Part shown: piece by piece, positions 1 through 6,146 of the stretch
Numbering within the stretch: position 1 is the stretch's first letter
Layout of the letters: each line of letters begins with the position of its first letter
Assembly (NCBI GenBank): GCA_905480565.1
Contig: CAJQQW010000291.1
Span: forward strand, 1 to 8,642
Length of the DNA stretch: 8,642 bases
Direction: 5' to 3'
DNA from: an uncultured Halioglobus sp.
GTDB lineage: Bacteria > Pseudomonadota > Gammaproteobacteria > Pseudomonadales > Halieaceae
The notes under the pieces: generated by a model
Database searches by the model: none
What the model was told of the DNA's origin: nothing
What the model saw: only the letters and a program-made list of their open reading frames with translations
Made by a program: the position numbers and the translations under genes

Positions 1-312
1 GATATATCCGATGGGTTGCTCGCAGATGTCGGCCATCTGGCCGCAGCCAGTGGTGTGGGGGTGCGCCTCGAGCCGGGCAGGGTGCCGCTCTCCGCTGCGC
101 TATTGTCCCACGACAGCAAGGACACGGCTCTGCGCTGGGCGCTCGCAGGCGGTGACGATTACGAACTTTGTTTTTGCCTTCCCCGCGGACACGAGCCTCC
201 CGAGGGTGCAACCTGCATTGGTGAGGTCGTAGCAGGTGAGGGCGTTGATTGCGGCGATGACATTGACATCGTACCCGGATACCAGCATTTTTCAGAATCG
301 GCGCCGCGATGA
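1..312 (+). CDS. thiL: Thiamine-monophosphate kinase, C-terminal part (5' end outside window)
   Basis: ThiL phosphorylates thiamine monophosphate with ATP to give thiamine diphosphate, the last step of cofactor synthesis in the cytoplasm. The frame is open from base 1 and ends at TGA 310-312, giving 103 residues. It opens with DISDGLLADVGHLAAASG, the conserved ThiL 'DISDGL' metal/nucleotide motif, and further on has AGGDDYELCF, the other family hallmark in the C-terminal half. The protein then ends with the usual short tail. About two thirds of the gene lies upstream of the window. pgpA follows after 34 bp in the same direction, the common gammaproteobacterial nusB-thiL-pgpA arrangement, so co-transcription is likely. 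An apparent TTG start at base 16 is only an internal codon. Family assignment is firm; the function is inferred from family. Confidence 0.93.
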   Translation, partial: DISDGLLADVGHLAAASGVGVRLEPGRVPLSAALLSHDSKDTALRWALAGGDDYELCFCLPRGHEPPEGATCIGEVVAGEGVDCGDDIDIVPGYQHFSESAPR

Positions 313-334
313 GCTGGACTGCCATGACAGCAAC

Positions 335-340
335 AGGAGG
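335..340 (+). promoter_or_regulatory. Ribosome binding site of pgpA
   Basis: A perfect AGGAGG lies 6 bases before the ATG at 347. It fixes the pgpA start there and not at upstream in-frame codons (for example near 236, inside thiL). The ATG at 343 is out of frame with pgpA. Confidence 0.85.
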
Positions 341-346
341 CAATGT

Positions 347-838
347 ATGTCAGTAACGGACGGGAAACCGGCAATTGCTCCCGACTTGCGCCGCCACCCG
401 GCACAGTTGTTGGCGTTCGGCTTTGGCAGTGGCCTGTCCCCTGTGGCACCGGGCACTGCAGGCACTCTTCTGGCAGTGCCGATTTACCTTGTGGTCGCGG
501 AGTGGGGGCTGCTCTATTACTCGCTCTTTATACTCGTCACACTGCTTGCGGGAGTCTGGCTTTGCGATGTGGCCAGTCGCCAGTTGGGCGTGCACGATCA
601 CCCTGGCATTGTCTGGGATGAGTTTGTCGGATTCTGGATCGCTATGTGGGCGCTTCCGGCGGAGTGGGTCTGGATACTGGCGGGTTTCCTGGCGTTTCGT
701 TTTTTCGATATTTTGAAGCCCTGGCCCGTTAGCCTGCTGGACAAAAAAGTGCCCGGAGGGCTGGGTATTATGATCGATGATGTTGTCGCCGGCGTTATGG
801 CTTGCGCCTCGGTGCATGTGTTGTTCCGGCTGTTGTAG
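347..838 (+). CDS. pgpA: Phosphatidylglycerophosphatase A
   Basis: PgpA removes the phosphate from phosphatidylglycerol phosphate to make phosphatidylglycerol, an inner-membrane phospholipid. From ATG 347 the protein has 163 residues, near the usual size of about 170. Family motifs appear in order: GSGLSPVAPGTAGTL (residues 28-41), HDHPGIVWDEFVG (83-95, acidic putative active-site residues), FFDILKPWP (119-127) and GGLGIMIDDVVAG (137-149). Hydrophobic stretches at about 42-75, 96-118 and 143-163 fit an integral membrane protein. The start is chosen by a perfect AGGAGG 6 bases upstream and by alignment to family N-termini; the longer frame from 236 would run through thiL. It sits 34 bp after thiL and 16 bp before the next gene, in a probable operon. 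Nothing looks broken. Confidence 0.95.
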   Translation: MSVTDGKPAIAPDLRRHPAQLLAFGFGSGLSPVAPGTAGTLLAVPIYLVVAEWGLLYYSLFILVTLLAGVWLCDVASRQLGVHDHPGIVWDEFVGFWIAMWALPAEWVWILAGFLAFRFFDILKPWPVSLLDKKVPGGLGIMIDDVVAGVMACASVHVLFRLL

Positions 839-840
839 CG

Positions 841-846
841 GGAGGG
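841..846 (+). promoter_or_regulatory. Ribosome binding site of the aspartic protease gene
   Basis: GGAGGG lies 8 bases before ATG 855 and just after the pgpA stop (836-838). It supports 855 as the start; the in-frame ATG at 777 lies inside pgpA and would put a cysteine-rich stretch ahead of the signal peptide. Confidence 0.75.
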
Positions 847-854
847 TTTTAAGC

Positions 855-1502
855 ATGCAGGTGTTAAAGGTCGCACACGCACTGTTGGGTTTGCTGCTGG
901 TTGCGCTGCCTATTCAGGCGACAGCGCTAGGGGTGCAGGTGCAGGCTATTCTCGGGGAAACAGTGGTTCTTGTCATCGATGGACAACAACAAACGTTGAA
1001 TGTGGGAGAGTCTGTCAGCGGTGTGAGGTTGGTCGCTGCGGAGCCGACTGCCGCAACACTGGATATTATGGGTGAGACGAAAACGGTGAAGCCCTCCCAG
1101 ACGATCAATACGCAGTTCGAGGCGCCCCGGGAACAGGTGGTGACGATTGTCAGAGATGCTCGTTTACAATACCGGACAGGCGCTGTTATCAATGGGCGCC
1201 GCGCCCAGGTGATGGTGGATACCGGGGCGAACCTCGTTGCGTTAAGTTCTGCCCAGGCGCGGCAGATGAATATCGATTACAGCAGTGGGAAGCCCTCTCT
1301 GGTGCAGACCGCGAGTGGTATGGGTGATGCGTATGCCATTACCCTCGATATCGTCAGCATCGGTGGTATCGAAGTGCGCAATGTCCCTGCCATGGTAGTG
1401 AAGGGCAACTATCCGGCTATGATCTTGCTTGGAATGAGCTACCTGAGGCATGTCAGTATGGTAGAGAAAAACGGTGTGCTCTCCCTGTCTCGCAGCCGGT
1501 AA
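855..1502 (+). CDS. Exported retropepsin-like aspartic protease (clan AA)
   Basis: The protein has 215 residues. Residues 1-25 look like a signal peptide or membrane anchor: a lysine at 5, a hydrophobic run [13 protein letters not shown], and a possible cleavage after QATA, so it probably acts in the periplasm. Residues about 28-85 form a small beta-rich segment with the rhythm '[20 protein letters not shown]', reminiscent of GspC/PilP-type homology domains; this likeness is my inference. The C-terminal half (about 95-215) is a single retropepsin-like unit with [14 protein letters not shown] (catalytic Asp122 in DTG) and the later ILLGMSYL (190-197), matching the family of predicted bacterial clan AA aspartic proteases. 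A single DTG implies that two copies must dimerise to make an active site. Substrate is unknown. It lies 16 bp after pgpA, probably in the same operon. Confidence 0.82.
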   Translation: MQVLKVAHALLGLLLVALPIQATALGVQVQAILGETVVLVIDGQQQTLNVGESVSGVRLVAAEPTAATLDIMGETKTVKPSQTINTQFEAPREQVVTIVRDARLQYRTGAVINGRRAQVMVDTGANLVALSSAQARQMNIDYSSGKPSLVQTASGMGDAYAITLDIVSIGGIEVRNVPAMVVKGNYPAMILLGMSYLRHVSMVEKNGVLSLSRSR

Positions 1503-1530
1503 GTCCGCCACGTGCAAAACCGCGGAATAC

Positions 1531-1539
1531 TGGTAAGAT
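1531..1539 (+). promoter_or_regulatory. Possible extended -10 promoter for ribA
   Basis: TGGTAAGAT has the TGn extension followed by TAAGAT (4 of 6 matches to TATAAT). It lies 19 bases before the ribA ATG; no good -35 is present. Transcription from here would give a very short leader. No FMN riboswitch fits in the 56-bp gap. ribA could equally be read through from the upstream genes. Confidence 0.3.
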
Positions 1540-1558
1540 ATGCGGCCTTTTTCGACGG

Positions 1559-2164
1559 ATGTCCCTAGTGACGGTACGTTTTATAGAATCCTCGCGACTG
1601 CCCACCAAGTGGGGCGAATTCCATATCCACGGTTTTGAGGATACGGAATCGAACAAGGAGCACGTGGTACTGACCATGGGCGACGTATCCGATGGTCAGC
1701 CGGTACTCGTGCGTGTGCATTCTGAGTGCCTGACAGGCGACGGCCTCTTCAGTCTGCGCTGCGATTGCGGTACCCAGCTTGAGGTTGCGCTTGAGGCGAT
1801 TGCCAGAGAGGGTCGAGGAGCGCTCTTTTACTTGCGCCAGGAAGGTCGCGGTATTGGCCTGTTGAATAAGATCAAGGCGTATAAATTGCAGGATGCCGGT
1901 GCTGATACTGTCGAAGCGAACGAGCGCCTTGGGTTCGGGGCAGACATGCGCGATTACAGTATCCTGGTTCCCATGATCGAGCACCTCGGTGTCACGGCAG
2001 TTCGTCTAATGACCAATAACCCGCGCAAAGTGGAGGCGCTGGATGAAATGGGCGTCTCTGTGATAGAGCGAATCGCCCTGCATACGGGTAGTAACCCCCA
2101 CAACGAAAAATACCTGCGAACCAAGGTCGGCAAGCTCGGCCACATGCGTGAGGAAGAGGAGTAA
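1559..2164 (+). CDS. ribA: GTP cyclohydrolase II
   Basis: RibA opens the imidazole ring of GTP, releasing formate and pyrophosphate, the first step of riboflavin synthesis in the cytoplasm. The 201-residue protein is close in length to E. coli RibA (196) and is a stand-alone enzyme without the RibB half. The zinc site is complete: Cys57 (HSECLTGD), Cys68 and Cys70 (SLRCDCG). [13 protein letters not shown] (93-105) and [18 protein letters not shown] (116-133) follow; Arg131 is the likely counterpart of the catalytic arginine in the E. coli enzyme. TNNPRK (152-157) and a [10 protein letters not shown] segment near the C-terminus complete the family. The ATG at 1559 aligns with family N-termini although the Shine-Dalgarno sequence is weak. 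It follows the protease gene by 56 bp and converges on ispA. Confidence 0.96.
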   Translation: MSLVTVRFIESSRLPTKWGEFHIHGFEDTESNKEHVVLTMGDVSDGQPVLVRVHSECLTGDGLFSLRCDCGTQLEVALEAIAREGRGALFYLRQEGRGIGLLNKIKAYKLQDAGADTVEANERLGFGADMRDYSILVPMIEHLGVTAVRLMTNNPRKVEALDEMGVSVIERIALHTGSNPHNEKYLRTKVGKLGHMREEEE

Positions 2165-2180
2165 GCGCTCGTCCCGCTTA
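2162..2180. terminator. Weak hairpin between convergent ribA and ispA
   Basis: TAAGCG (2162-2167, including the ribA stop codon) can pair with CGCTTA (2175-2180) around a 7-base loop. The stem is only 6 bp and there is no strong T-run, just TTT at 2185-2187. It is the only candidate for a shared terminator in the 22-bp convergent gap. Confidence 0.3.
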
Positions 2181-2186
2181 GCGGTT

Positions 2187-3083
2187 TCAGTGGTCTCGTT
2201 CCACGATATAGCGGGCAATGTCTCTCAGTGCGTCTGCTGAGTCGCCGAAGCTCTCCAGGGTATCCAGCGCCGATTTCAACAATCGCTGCGCCTCCGTTTT
2301 AGCGCCAGCCAAACCCAGCAGTTTAACGTAGGTCGGTTTGTTGGCCTCGCTGTCTTTGCCCGATGTTTTGCCCAATGTGGTGGTATCGCCCTCCACATCG
2401 AGGATGTCGTCCACCACCTGGAAGGCGAGGCCGATATAGCCGCCGAATTCATCCAGTGCGCGCAACTGTGCCTCACTCGCGGAGGCAGCGATGCCACCCA
2501 GTTTGAGCGACGCTCTGATCAGGGCGCCCGTTTTCAGGGAGTGCATGGTTTGCAACTGTTCAATGGTGATGTCGAAATTGGTTGCCTGAATGTCGATGAA
2601 TTGACCGCCCACCATGCCGTCGCACCCCGCGGCCACAGACAGCGCCTCGATCATGGATACCCGCTGTTGCGCGCTCAGCCCCGGTGCGCATGCCAGCAGT
2701 TCAAAGGCCTTTGCCTGCAGCCCGTCCCCCACCAGAACTGCGGTCGCCTCGTCAAAGGCCTTGTGCAAACTGGGCTTGCCGCGGCGCAGGTCGTCATCGT
2801 CCATGCAGGGGAGGTCGTCGTGGATGAGCGAATAGCTGTGGATGAGTTCGACAGCGCAGGCAGGAGCGTCCAGCCGCATATCGTCTGATTCGCCGCTGGT
2901 CGCGAGCGCCGCCGCTTGCAGTAGTATTGGCCTGATGCGCTTGCCGCCGTTATCGGCGCTGTAGAGGGATGCCTCAGTCAGGGCCGCCGACACGGTTTTT
3001 TCTTCAGCAGCAAATACGCGTTTCAGTGCGTTGGTGATTTTTTCCTGATTTTGGGTGAAAAAGCCCGGGAGCACATCGCTCAT
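2187..3083 (-). CDS. ispA: Farnesyl diphosphate synthase (short-chain polyprenyl synthase)
   Basis: The enzyme joins isopentenyl diphosphate to dimethylallyl and geranyl diphosphate to give farnesyl diphosphate for quinones and undecaprenyl carriers; it is cytosolic. The protein has 298 residues, the normal bacterial length. GGKRIRP (46-52) is followed by the first Asp-rich motif DDLPCMDDDDLRRG (89-102) with the four-residue spacing typical of bacterial enzymes, KTG (185-187), the second Asp-rich motif DDILD (225-229) and GKTSGKD (238-244). SLIHDD before the first motif is as in E. coli IspA, supporting C15 product length; a geranylgeranyl product is less likely. The start overlaps the xseB stop by 4 bases (ATGA), with GAGGA at 3094-3090 (reverse) as its ribosome binding site, so the two are translationally coupled. 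dxs, often the next gene, is missing here. Confidence 0.95.
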   Translation of the reverse strand: MSDVLPGFFTQNQEKITNALKRVFAAEEKTVSAALTEASLYSADNGGKRIRPILLQAAALATSGESDDMRLDAPACAVELIHSYSLIHDDLPCMDDDDLRRGKPSLHKAFDEATAVLVGDGLQAKAFELLACAPGLSAQQRVSMIEALSVAAGCDGMVGGQFIDIQATNFDITIEQLQTMHSLKTGALIRASLKLGGIAASASEAQLRALDEFGGYIGLAFQVVDDILDVEGDTTTLGKTSGKDSEANKPTYVKLLGLAGAKTEAQRLLKSALDTLESFGDSADALRDIARYIVERDH

Positions 3084-3346
3084 TCATCGTCCTCGGCAGC
3101 TTCGAAGTCGACGGCTTCCGGCTTGCCATTTTTCTCCAGCAGGAGGCTCACTCTTTGCTCTGCTTCCTGCAGAGACTTTTGCAGGCTGCGCGTAATCTTG
3201 ACGCCCTCTTCGAAGGCCTGCAACGCATGCTCCAGTGTGGTCTCCTCATCTTCTAACGTTTCGATAAGGGACTCCAGCTGCTGTGTTGAATCCTCGAAAT
3301 TGGCGATGTCAGGTGTATCTTTCTTCGTCTTGCGCTTTGTCGCCAT
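3080..3346 (-). CDS. xseB: Exodeoxyribonuclease VII small subunit
   Basis: XseB binds the large subunit XseA to form exonuclease VII, which degrades single-stranded DNA from both ends in the cytoplasm. The 88-residue protein has a basic N-terminal extension (MATKRKTKK) and the family core at about residues 17-72: FEDSTQQLESLIETLE, then ALQAFEEGVKITRSLQ, then LQEAEQRVSLLL. This is a pair of amphipathic helices rich in Glu, Gln and Leu, followed by an acidic tail. Length and pattern are those of the family (about 80 residues). It is the first gene of a two-gene reverse unit with ispA, overlapping it by 4 bases. The ATG at 3346 has only a weak AGGCG-like ribosome site. xseA is not in the window, as usual. 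Confidence 0.93.
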   Translation of the reverse strand: MATKRKTKKDTPDIANFEDSTQQLESLIETLEDEETTLEHALQAFEEGVKITRSLQKSLQEAEQRVSLLLEKNGKPEAVDFEAAEDDE

Positions 3347-3379
3347 GGGTATCGCCTAATTAATGGTTTTGCCTCGATG

Positions 3380-3388
3380 AGTATAACA
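3380..3388 (-). promoter_or_regulatory. Extended -10 promoter for xseB-ispA
   Basis: Read on the reverse strand the site is TGTTATACT: the TGn extension plus TATACT (5 of 6 matches to TATAAT). Transcription would begin near 3373 and give a leader of about 27 bases before the xseB ATG at 3346. The -35 position (3408-3403, GGATTT) matches poorly, which is usual for extended -10 promoters. Confidence 0.5.
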
Positions 3389-3503
3389 AGAATTGCTCGA
3401 TGAAATCCTAACGGATCGCTATCTGGCTTTTCCTGATGCAAGTGACGATATCACCGGAAGACTCTTAGTTTTTCTGCGGAGTCAATGCGATGCTGAACGA
3501 TGA
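3387..3503 (+). pseudogene. Unidentified coding relic (C-terminal fragment?)
   Basis: The frame 3387-3503 reads as a plausible protein piece, with QELLDEILTDRYLAF followed by PDASDDITGRLLVFLRS, and ends at TGA 3501-3503. There is no start codon: in-frame stops lie immediately upstream (TAA 3384-3386, TGA 3378-3380). The hydrophobic/acidic pattern looks protein-like, not random, but I cannot name the family with confidence. It runs on the opposite strand through the xseB promoter region. It could be chance. Confidence 0.3.
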
Positions 3504-3752
3504 CGTGGAGTGTTGATGTTTTTCGTTAGTTGACCGTATCCTTATATCGCGCAGAACATTTTTTGAAGCCAGAACGACGATCCCATTTTTCTTTTTTAGC
3601 GGCGGAGAAAAGGTTTCAGCGCTTTACTTACAGGATTCTGAACTGCCGCTCGTATGAAAATTGAGGCGCCCCGGGGCTATGATCGATAACCCATCCCCAT
3701 CCTCCTAGTTCAGCTCTAATGTGAAAGAAAGCTAAATAAGGATATCTGAACC

Positions 3753-3872
3753 ATGCCAAAGAAATGCTACAACCCTGAAGGGATCATTCAGAAGCTCCGT
3801 GAAGACAATGTTCTGCTGGCGCAGGACAGAACCACCGCTGAAACCTTTAAACAACTGGGCGTCGCTCATTAG
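3753..3872 (+). pseudogene. Decayed IS3-family transposase OrfA, N-terminal fragment
   Basis: From ATG 3753 the frame reads MPKKCYNPEGIIQKLR, then VLLAQDRTTAETFKQLGV, and stops at TAG 3870-3872 after 39 residues. This matches the start of the helix-turn-helix OrfA of IS3-family elements, which typically run 'MPKKRYNPEEIIQKLREADVLL' and on to 'CKQLGV..QTYYRW'. After the stop the same frame continues NIYREYQR, resembling the expected 'YYRWRKEY' with a few residues lost. The rest of OrfA and all of OrfB with its DDE residues are missing. The first codons are well kept, so decay or deletion is moderately recent. A purine-rich AATAAGGATATC lies before the ATG. It is a non-functional remnant. Confidence 0.72.
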
Positions 3873-4373
3873 AATATATACCGCGAGTACCAGAGACCTT
3901 TTCATCGAACCAGGAAGTTCTCACGCAGAGAAAGGCCGCTTAAACGAGCGTTCAACCCGGATCAGTCAATTCGGGCAGGTCAATCGGAGGCTCTCTCCTA
4001 TAGAAAGCCTACAAGATTCAATGAGATTATGGGGCCAGAAGGGCTTGAGCTTTCGACGTGCCCGGCCTAGGGCGCTGGCAATTTATGGTTGTAACTACTT
4101 TCCGGTAGTGCGTGATGATAATCACTTTAGTGGCGCAATTCGACTGGAATTCGCTCTAACCCGGTGACTCAGTGGCCCCGAGTTGAAATGAGGAAATAAG
4201 TCATATTAGGAAGGCCCGACCGGCGTAGGCGTAACTGTTCCTATGGTACTATCGTTGGTTATTGAGCTAAGAAAATAACGGTTTAACTCTTTGGGGGTAT
4301 GCATTCTAGTCGGACAATGCGTTTTAGGGTGTAGTGCCTGCTCATCTTCGATACGTGCGTGCATGATAATTAA

Positions 4374-6146
4374 ATGATAGGTACTTTCCTTAGATTGTTT
4401 CACCTGCTCTCGCGAAAGCAGAAGAGAGAGTTCCTAATTCTGCAGGTCTTCATGTTGCTTGCGTCGGTGGCCGAGCTCGTAGGCACGGTGTCAATCATGC
4501 CTTTTATCGCGTTATCGGCGAATCCGGATATTGTCCATACGCAACCGATTCTGGCCTCGGTCCATCAGTATCTGGGAGATCCGTCCCACAAGGACTTTTT
4601 GTTCATCGTCGGTGGTATATTCATCGGCCTTATGGTTATCGCCAACCTGGTGATGATGGTATCCCAGTTTCTGATGAACAGGTACTCCTTCAGGGTTGGT
4701 GGTGAGATTTCCGCCCGTCTCTACGGGTATTACCTCTCGCGAGACATCCTATTCCACTCGGCAACCAACAGTGCCTCGCTAGTGCAGCGGATCATGCGGG
4801 ATTCGATGATACTCAGTGTGGCCTTGATTGCGCCGGCACTTCGACTTAATGCTCGCCTTTTCTCCATCATTCTTCTTACTGCGATGGTTATTTACGTGGA
4901 CCCAATGGTCGCGCTGAATACAGTCCTGGTGCTCGTCCTCGTGTACTGGTTTATATTTCATTTTGTGCGCAGGCATATACGGCGCAATGGGGAGCTTATA
5001 TCTCGACTTGGTGAGAAACGAAACCAGGCTCTGAACGAGAGTTTCCATGGCATACGAGATATCAAACTCTACTCTTCTGAATATGGTTACCTCAAGCGGT
5101 ACCTGTTGGATACGAAGGTCTCTGATAGGGCCTCCGCAGACAACCTTATACTGGGAGATTCTCCTTACTTTATCGTGGAGACAATAATATTTGCCGGAAT
5201 GGTGCTATTGACTCTCTACCTCTATTCTATGGAAGGGAGCCTGAACTCGGCGCTACCGGTGCTAACCCTGTACGGGCTGTCTGCGATCAAGATTATTCCC
5301 AAGGTTCAGCAAAGCTATGTCGCGGTAACGAGAATTCGTAGTGCTCAGCCTGTTTTTGAACAGATGTATGAAGACATGGTCGCGTCCAGGAAGGTCAATC
5401 CTTTCGATCATGCCAGCGTGGATGTCATGAGGCTGCGTTCAGGTATCGAGATTCGCGACCTGTCATTTCGCTTTAAGGGCGACAGGCAGCCAGTATTCAG
5501 TCATTTTTCCGCGGAATTCAGGGCTGGAGATATTACGGCAATCACTGGTAGCTCGGGAGTGGGTAAATCGACACTACTGGAAATATTGATGGGTCTTATC
5601 ACGCCTGATAGTGGTCTGATCTTGGTCGATGGTGCAGAAATCCCCGAGGACCTGCAACCGGATTGGCGTGCTTCCATCGGTTATGTTCCGCAGGACGTTT
5701 ACTTGAGTGATGCCACAGTGGCGGAGAATATTGCTTTTGGTGTCGAGCACGACAAGATTGATCTAGAGCGAGTGAAGGCAATGGCGCGCCATGCTTGTAT
5801 CGATCGTGATATCGAGGAATTGCCCGATGGCTACTTGACGGCGGTAGGAGAAAGGGGCGGACTTCTCAGCGGAGGCCAGAGGCAGCGCATCGGTATCGCG
5901 CGCGCGCTCTACCGCAACGTGTCGATACTGCTCCTTGACGAGGCGACCAGTGCCCTTGACGAGACTACCCAGACAGAAATCCTGAACAAGCTGGCAGAAT
6001 ACGAGTCCGATCTGACGGTCATAATGATAACACATCGTTCGGAAACCCTGGCGATCGCCGATAGGGTTATCTATCTAGACGAAAGTAACGGTGCATCGGC
6101 AGACGTCGTCGTGTATGACCGAGAGGAGGTGCGCGGTGGCGGGTAA
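4374..6146 (+). CDS. ABC exporter, fused TMD-NBD (lipid-linked glycan flippase type)
   Basis: The protein has 590 residues, a half-transporter that would act as a homodimer in the inner membrane. Residues 1-320 are the transmembrane domain, with hydrophobic helices near 20-45, 76-100, 146-172, 174-198 and 268-300. Residues about 357-580 are the nucleotide-binding domain: Walker A GSSGVGKST (392-400), Q-loop Gln440 (GYVPQD), signature LSGGQ (498-502), Walker B ILLLDE (518-523) and H-loop His554. All catalytic residues are intact. The N-terminus (FLRLFHLLSRKQKREF) and the architecture resemble PglK/WlaB- and MsbA-like exporters of lipid-linked sugars. With a sialyltransferase and nonulosonate genes directly behind it, export of a glycan or its lipid-linked precursor is inferred. 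ATG 4374 directly follows an in-frame TAA, so it is the first possible start; there is no clear Shine-Dalgarno sequence. Its end overlaps the next gene by 11 bases. Confidence 0.88.
   Translation: MIGTFLRLFHLLSRKQKREFLILQVFMLLASVAELVGTVSIMPFIALSANPDIVHTQPILASVHQYLGDPSHKDFLFIVGGIFIGLMVIANLVMMVSQFLMNRYSFRVGGEISARLYGYYLSRDILFHSATNSASLVQRIMRDSMILSVALIAPALRLNARLFSIILLTAMVIYVDPMVALNTVLVLVLVYWFIFHFVRRHIRRNGELISRLGEKRNQALNESFHGIRDIKLYSSEYGYLKRYLLDTKVSDRASADNLILGDSPYFIVETIIFAGMVLLTLYLYSMEGSLNSALPVLTLYGLSAIKIIPKVQQSYVAVTRIRSAQPVFEQMYEDMVASRKVNPFDHASVDVMRLRSGIEIRDLSFRFKGDRQPVFSHFSAEFRAGDITAITGSSGVGKSTLLEILMGLITPDSGLILVDGAEIPEDLQPDWRASIGYVPQDVYLSDATVAENIAFGVEHDKIDLERVKAMARHACIDRDIEELPDGYLTAVGERGGLLSGGQRQRIGIARALYRNVSILLLDEATSALDETTQTEILNKLAEYESDLTVIMITHRSETLAIADRVIYLDESNGASADVVVYDREEVRGGG
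6124..6130 (+). promoter_or_regulatory. Ribosome binding site of the sialyltransferase-like gene, inside the ABC gene
   Basis: AGGAGGT lies within the last codons of the ABC gene, 5 bases before GTG 6136. It decides the GTG start over the in-frame ATGs further upstream (6091, 6115), which have no such site and would add non-family residues. Confidence 0.8.

Larger units (their letters stand above)
3347..4373. other. About 1 kb junction region without an intact gene
   Basis: This stretch separates the reverse xseB-ispA pair from the forward glycan unit. It is visibly richer in A and T than the genes to its left, and stop codons interrupt every frame that shows recognisable protein signal. It contains the xseB promoter region, a short coding relic (3387-3503), the decayed start of a transposase (3753-3872), a tRNA T-arm-like scrap (4030-4057, reverse), and a perfect 10-bp palindrome GCCCCGGGGC (3668-3677). 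Bases 4140-4373 hold nothing I recognise, and no convincing promoter for the ABC gene was found there. I read the whole as debris from past insertions and deletions. Confidence 0.6.

Noticed and set aside
1516..1552. CCGC/GCGG hairpin followed by TTTTT before ribA as a terminator
   Set aside because: The stem is only 4 bp with a loop of about 18 bases and overlaps the probable ribA promoter; too weak to call.
2541..2888. Forward open frame of 115 codons opposite ispA
   Set aside because: It is a shadow of ispA on the other strand with no homology signal of its own.
4102..4114. ops/JUMPstart-like CCGGTAGTGCGTG upstream of a surface-glycan unit
   Set aside because: Compared with the RfaH ops core GGTAGCGTG it has an inserted base, and it lies about 260 bases before the ABC gene among insertion debris without the rest of a JUMPstart element.
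3799..4167. Forward open frame of 122 codons in the junction region
   Set aside because: It is out of frame with the transposase remnant that it overlaps, has no recognisable domain, no ribosome binding site and a low-complexity, Arg/Ser-rich look typical of chance frames.
4207..4243. Inverted repeat TAGGAA/TTCCTA
   Set aside because: Only 6 bp separated by 25 bases in AT-rich debris; expected by chance.
4365..4370. GATAAT as a -10 box for the ABC gene
   Set aside because: It lies 3 bases before the ATG, so transcription would start inside the gene, and no -35 is present at a proper distance.
4206..4403. Reverse open frame of 65 codons before the ABC gene
   Set aside because: It overlaps the start of the ABC gene, has no ribosome binding site and no family resemblance.
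6091..6135. Earlier ATG start for the sialyltransferase-like gene
   Set aside because: The added residues (MHRQTSSCMTERRCA) are unlike a family N-terminus and arise from another reading frame of the ABC tail; the AGGAGGT before GTG 6136 decides the start.
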